Source: Sphingobacterium pedocola
GTDB lineage: Bacteria > Bacteroidota > Bacteroidia > Sphingobacteriales > Sphingobacteriaceae
DNA: 64,000 bases
Direction of reading: 5' to 3'
Assembly: GCF_015209965.1 (NCBI RefSeq)
Contig: NZ_MU158689.1
Span: 124,001-188,000, forward strand
Position 1 is the stretch's first letter, and every line of letters begins with the position of its first letter. The notes beneath the pieces were generated by a model. The model was not told the DNA's origin. It made no database searches and worked only from the letters and a program-made list of their open reading frames with translations. Of the stretch, positions 61,508-64,000 are shown piece by piece. Both the position numbers and the translations under genes were made by a program.

Positions 61508-63115
61508 ATGTCAGTTCGTAATTTTTCACAAGGTAAGAGCCAATGGACTACCTTTCAGCTCATAGCTTTTCGGATAAGCTTTGTTTTTTTTATCCTCATC
61601 TCCATACCTAATAATCCACTGTGGTACAAACATGTTGTTGCTATCGATTGGTTCAATTTGGATTATAGAGATCTATACGATATTTGTCGCTTTGGGTCTG
61701 GTGTCAGTTGGTTCGGGAAAACCACATTTGGATATCCTTTAGAAGGATACAGTATATGGGTTAATACGCTGTTTTTCTCTATAATAGCGGGCTTTATATG
61801 GACGTTTGTTTTAAAGTTGCTTAAAAAAGAACGATCGGCATATAACCAGTTATTTTATTGGTTGAATGTTGTTGTGCGCTATAGAGCAGCACTCGGCATA
61901 ATTGGTTTCGGTTTTACAAAGCTTTTTCCGGTACAGATGCCTTACCCATCGTTAGGGATTTTGGATACGGACTATGGAGACTTAACGGCACAGAAGATTT
62001 TTTGGATGTCTTTTGGTATTGTGCCTTGGTATCAAGTGTTTGCAGGTGTATTGGAAGTCACCGCCGGTACACTTTTATTTTTCAGAAAAACCGTAGCGAT
62101 AGGAGCTGCTTTATTGGTCGGTGCGCTGGGAGCGATCGTTGTCGTGAATTTTGCTTATGATGGTGGCGTACATGTCTACAGTTCTTACTTCGTGTTGCTG
62201 AGTTTGTTTCTGCTAGTCCCTTATTATAAGCCGTTTTATGAAGTCTTTGTAAAAGAAATACCATCAAAAGTTGAATTATATCTACCTAAGTTTAAATCGA
62301 CACTCCACTATGTCAGCGTAGGCTCCAAAATAGTGATTCTCTTTATCTTTGTGGGTGTGTTTTTCTACTTACAATATTTAGATCATAAATACGACCCTTA
62401 CAAACAGCCATCCTCCCCCGGGATTAAGGAATTGCGGGGCAATTATAATGTCACAGAATTTAGGTTAAATGGAGAGACAAGGCCATTCAGTCCTTACGAT
62501 ACTATCCGTTGGCAATCAGCAACTTTCGAGAAATGGTCCACATTGACTTTCCGCGTAAATAGACCGCTAAGATTAGACCTTTCTAATGGCGGTGGTGATC
62601 CCAAACGGGATGTAAACCGCACATTCGAATTATCGGGCGTTGCAGGTGGGCAGCGCGCATTTCATTACTATGCGGATACAGAGAATAAGACCTTATACCT
62701 TGAAGATAAGTATAAGCCTATTCCTGATCAACGGAATGTAACAGCGGGCGAAGGGGGTGATGGCGGTGTTCGTAATTATTTGAAGAGGCAAAAGATTGAC
62801 GCTGAAGCTCCATCAATTTCTCTCGAGGAATGGATGCCCGATTCGGTCAAACATAAGTTTGCTGATGAAGTAAATTATGTATATCCGAAAGCCAGAACGA
62901 CTCGCCGTATTCGCGAATTTTCCAAAGCCGATGAGCTAGCAAAGAAAGAGAGCAGACAGCGTTTTGTGGTAAATTACAGCGTTTACGATAATGGAAATAA
63001 GGTGATATTGGAAGGGATAGATGAAAATAGAGATTCGCTTTATGTGGTTTTGGATAAAGTAAATAAAGACTATAAACTTCGTCCTGGTAAATTGGTTTCC
63101 GGGCAGTATAATTAG
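61508..63115 (+). CDS. DoxX-like membrane protein with periplasmic C-terminal domain (paralogue 2)
   Basis: 535 aa from the ATG at 61508 (a TTG two codons earlier also fits). The DoxX-like core YRAALGIIGFGFTKLFPV and WYQVFAGVLEVTAGTLLFF aligns with paralogue 1. The soluble part repeats the same pattern (LRGNYNVTEFRLNGETRPFSP, IRWQSATFEKWSTL) and has an extra charged segment at about 420-490 with a GGDGG loop. The genes are 23 bp apart, an old tandem duplication. Function is inferred from neighbours. Confidence 0.65.
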   Translation: MSVRNFSQGKSQWTTFQLIAFRISFVFFILISIPNNPLWYKHVVAIDWFNLDYRDLYDICRFGSGVSWFGKTTFGYPLEGYSIWVNTLFFSIIAGFIWTFVLKLLKKERSAYNQLFYWLNVVVRYRAALGIIGFGFTKLFPVQMPYPSLGILDTDYGDLTAQKIFWMSFGIVPWYQVFAGVLEVTAGTLLFFRKTVAIGAALLVGALGAIVVVNFAYDGGVHVYSSYFVLLSLFLLVPYYKPFYEVFVKEIPSKVELYLPKFKSTLHYVSVGSKIVILFIFVGVFFYLQYLDHKYDPYKQPSSPGIKELRGNYNVTEFRLNGETRPFSPYDTIRWQSATFEKWSTLTFRVNRPLRLDLSNGGGDPKRDVNRTFELSGVAGGQRAFHYYADTENKTLYLEDKYKPIPDQRNVTAGEGGDGGVRNYLKRQKIDAEAPSISLEEWMPDSVKHKFADEVNYVYPKARTTRRIREFSKADELAKKESRQRFVVNYSVYDNGNKVILEGIDENRDSLYVVLDKVNKDYKLRPGKLVSGQYN

Positions 63116-63159
63116 AAATTGGGTCGCCCGAAGTGATATGACAAAGTTCAACGGAAAAA

Positions 63160-63765
63160 ATGTATAGAAATATTTTTTTATTTATCGTCAGTTTTATTCT
63201 GCTTGGTTGCTCTAGCTCCATCAAGACAGGAGATATACGTTCTTATGATACGATTGATATAGGGCGTGTAAAAGAGATCCTCTTGCCTCAACAAGCGTTA
63301 GACAGCAGTTGGCCGGAAAGTTTCGGGTTTGGTCGGTCTGCTTCAAAGGCCGATATTGAGCGGTGGGATATTGATGTGATGCCTGATGGAAGAGGTTTGC
63401 CCAAGGGTAAAGGTGTAGCTGTTGCCGGTAGATCAATTTATTTAGTGAAATGTGCTTCTTGCCATGGTCAAGATGGGAGTGGTGGCACGTATGATGTGTT
63501 GGTGAGTAAAAAAGGTAAATCGATAGGCACATATTGGCCTTATGCGACCACATTATTTGATTACATCCGACGTACAATGCCTTTTAATATGCCAGGGTCG
63601 CTTAAGGATGAGGAAGTTTACCACCTTACAGCGTATTTACTCGCCGCCAATGGGCTGATTGATTCGGTAGATGTCATTACGCAAAAGAACCTACCGTCGG
63701 TAAAGATGCCGGCGTTGGCAAATTTTGTGATAGATGATCGTAAAGGTGGCCCTGAGATTAAGTAA
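63160..63765 (+). CDS. c-type cytochrome lipoprotein (sulfite dehydrogenase cytochrome subunit type)
   Basis: 201 aa. Lipobox ILLGC (Cys17). The haem-binding motif CASCH is at 98-102, and Met in MPFNMPGSL is the likely sixth ligand. YATTLFDYIRRTMPF and EEVYHLTAYLLAANGLI match SoxD-like cytochromes that accept electrons from sulfite dehydrogenase. The molybdoenzyme gene begins 19 bp downstream, supporting a two-subunit sulfite:cytochrome c oxidoreductase. Confidence 0.82.
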   Translation: MYRNIFLFIVSFILLGCSSSIKTGDIRSYDTIDIGRVKEILLPQQALDSSWPESFGFGRSASKADIERWDIDVMPDGRGLPKGKGVAVAGRSIYLVKCASCHGQDGSGGTYDVLVSKKGKSIGTYWPYATTLFDYIRRTMPFNMPGSLKDEEVYHLTAYLLAANGLIDSVDVITQKNLPSVKMPALANFVIDDRKGGPEIK

Positions 63766-63784
63766 TCAAACATGTAGTTACGCC

Positions 63785-64000
63785 ATGAAAAAGGAAAATA
63801 ACGCAGAAAATATGACTAGAAGGCAGCTTATCGGACGAGTTGCGGCATTGGGGTTAGTACTAAGTCAGAATCCATACGGCAGAACGACACAGGCGGGCGG
63901 TCTTCCGCTCACGGAGTTGGACGATCCCACTAAAAAACTTGGTGTGTTCCCCGGCAAAATCGGAACGAGATCGACATTCGAGAAATTGGAGAAGACAACG
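63785..64000 (+). CDS. Tat-exported molybdopterin oxidoreductase, probable SoxC-like sulfite dehydrogenase (N-terminus, runs off right edge)
   Basis: 72 codons visible. A twin-arginine signal is present (MTRRQLIGRVAALGLVLSQ). The mature start has GVFPGKIGTRSTFEKLEK, which resembles the segment just before the molybdopterin domain in SoxC/SorA-type sulfite oxidases. The cytochrome gene upstream and the Tat signal both fit. The catalytic cysteine and molybdopterin-binding residues lie beyond the window, so the family call rests on a short sequence and context. Confidence 0.6.
   Translation, partial: MKKENNAENMTRRQLIGRVAALGLVLSQNPYGRTTQAGGLPLTELDDPTKKLGVFPGKIGTRSTFEKLEKTT

Noticed and set aside
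1..64000. tRNA, rRNA, CRISPR arrays, prophage or complete IS elements
   Set aside because: Intergenic regions were read for these and none showed a cloverleaf, regular spacer array, integrase or transposase gene.

Overview
The window looks like chromosomal DNA of a Bacteroidota, most likely a Sphingobacteriaceae-type organism. Three SusC-type receptors (one cut by the left edge), two SusD partners and a further TonB-dependent receptor are present. Many secreted proteins carry Bacteroidota-style signal or lipoprotein peptides. Several start sites are preceded by the Bacteroidota promoter pattern (-33 TTTG, about 20 nt, -7 TAnnTTTG). No rRNA, tRNA, CRISPR array, prophage or complete insertion sequence was recognised.

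Layout. 1-19.5 kb is a glycan-utilisation region: a GH78 rhamnosidase next to a truncated SusC gene, a secreted alpha/beta hydrolase, a three-gene sugar-acid set (IlvD/Edd dehydratase, Gfo/Idh dehydrogenase, fuconolactonase/rhamnonolactonase-type hydrolase), an AraC regulator, a FucP-like permease, and SusC-SusD followed by a clan GH-A glycosidase, an esterase and a GH20 hexosaminidase. Together they suggest release, import and non-phosphorylative breakdown of a deoxyhexose-containing glycan. 20.3-25.2 kb is an osmoprotection locus: betaine/proline ABC transporter proVWX facing proB-proC. 26.7-28.9 kb is a probable nitric-oxide response unit: a cupin, an Rrf2 regulator with three cysteines and flavohemoglobin, with the same 26-bp operator in front of both transcription units. 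29-45 kb is mixed accessory DNA: lipoproteins, regulators, TauE/SafE, an arsR-AHSA1-DoxX operon, MFS, a 2OG oxygenase, and several gene remnants. 45.8-52.5 kb is a beta-oxidation operon, marR-fadN-fadA-fadE. Its spacers hold two repeat-bounded insertions, one carrying a frameshifted S23-type four-helix-bundle gene. 52.5-64 kb is a likely sulfur-compound uptake and sulfite-oxidation operon: TonB receptor, SusC/SusD, two DoxX-like membrane proteins, a cytochrome c lipoprotein and the start of a Tat-exported, probable SoxC-like sulfite dehydrogenase.

The most striking observation is in the last operon. Each of the two receptor genes is preceded by an unannotated 32-codon ORF. The two ORFs differ in their first 22 residues but end in the same Cys/Met-rich sequence, CLSLRMRMC(C/R), just before the stop. 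In front of the SusC gene a strong hairpin with a competing fold follows. This has the geometry of a leader-peptide attenuator sensing sulfur amino acids in front of sulfur-acquisition genes. The repeat-bounded S23-type element inside the fad operon is the second candidate for something little described.
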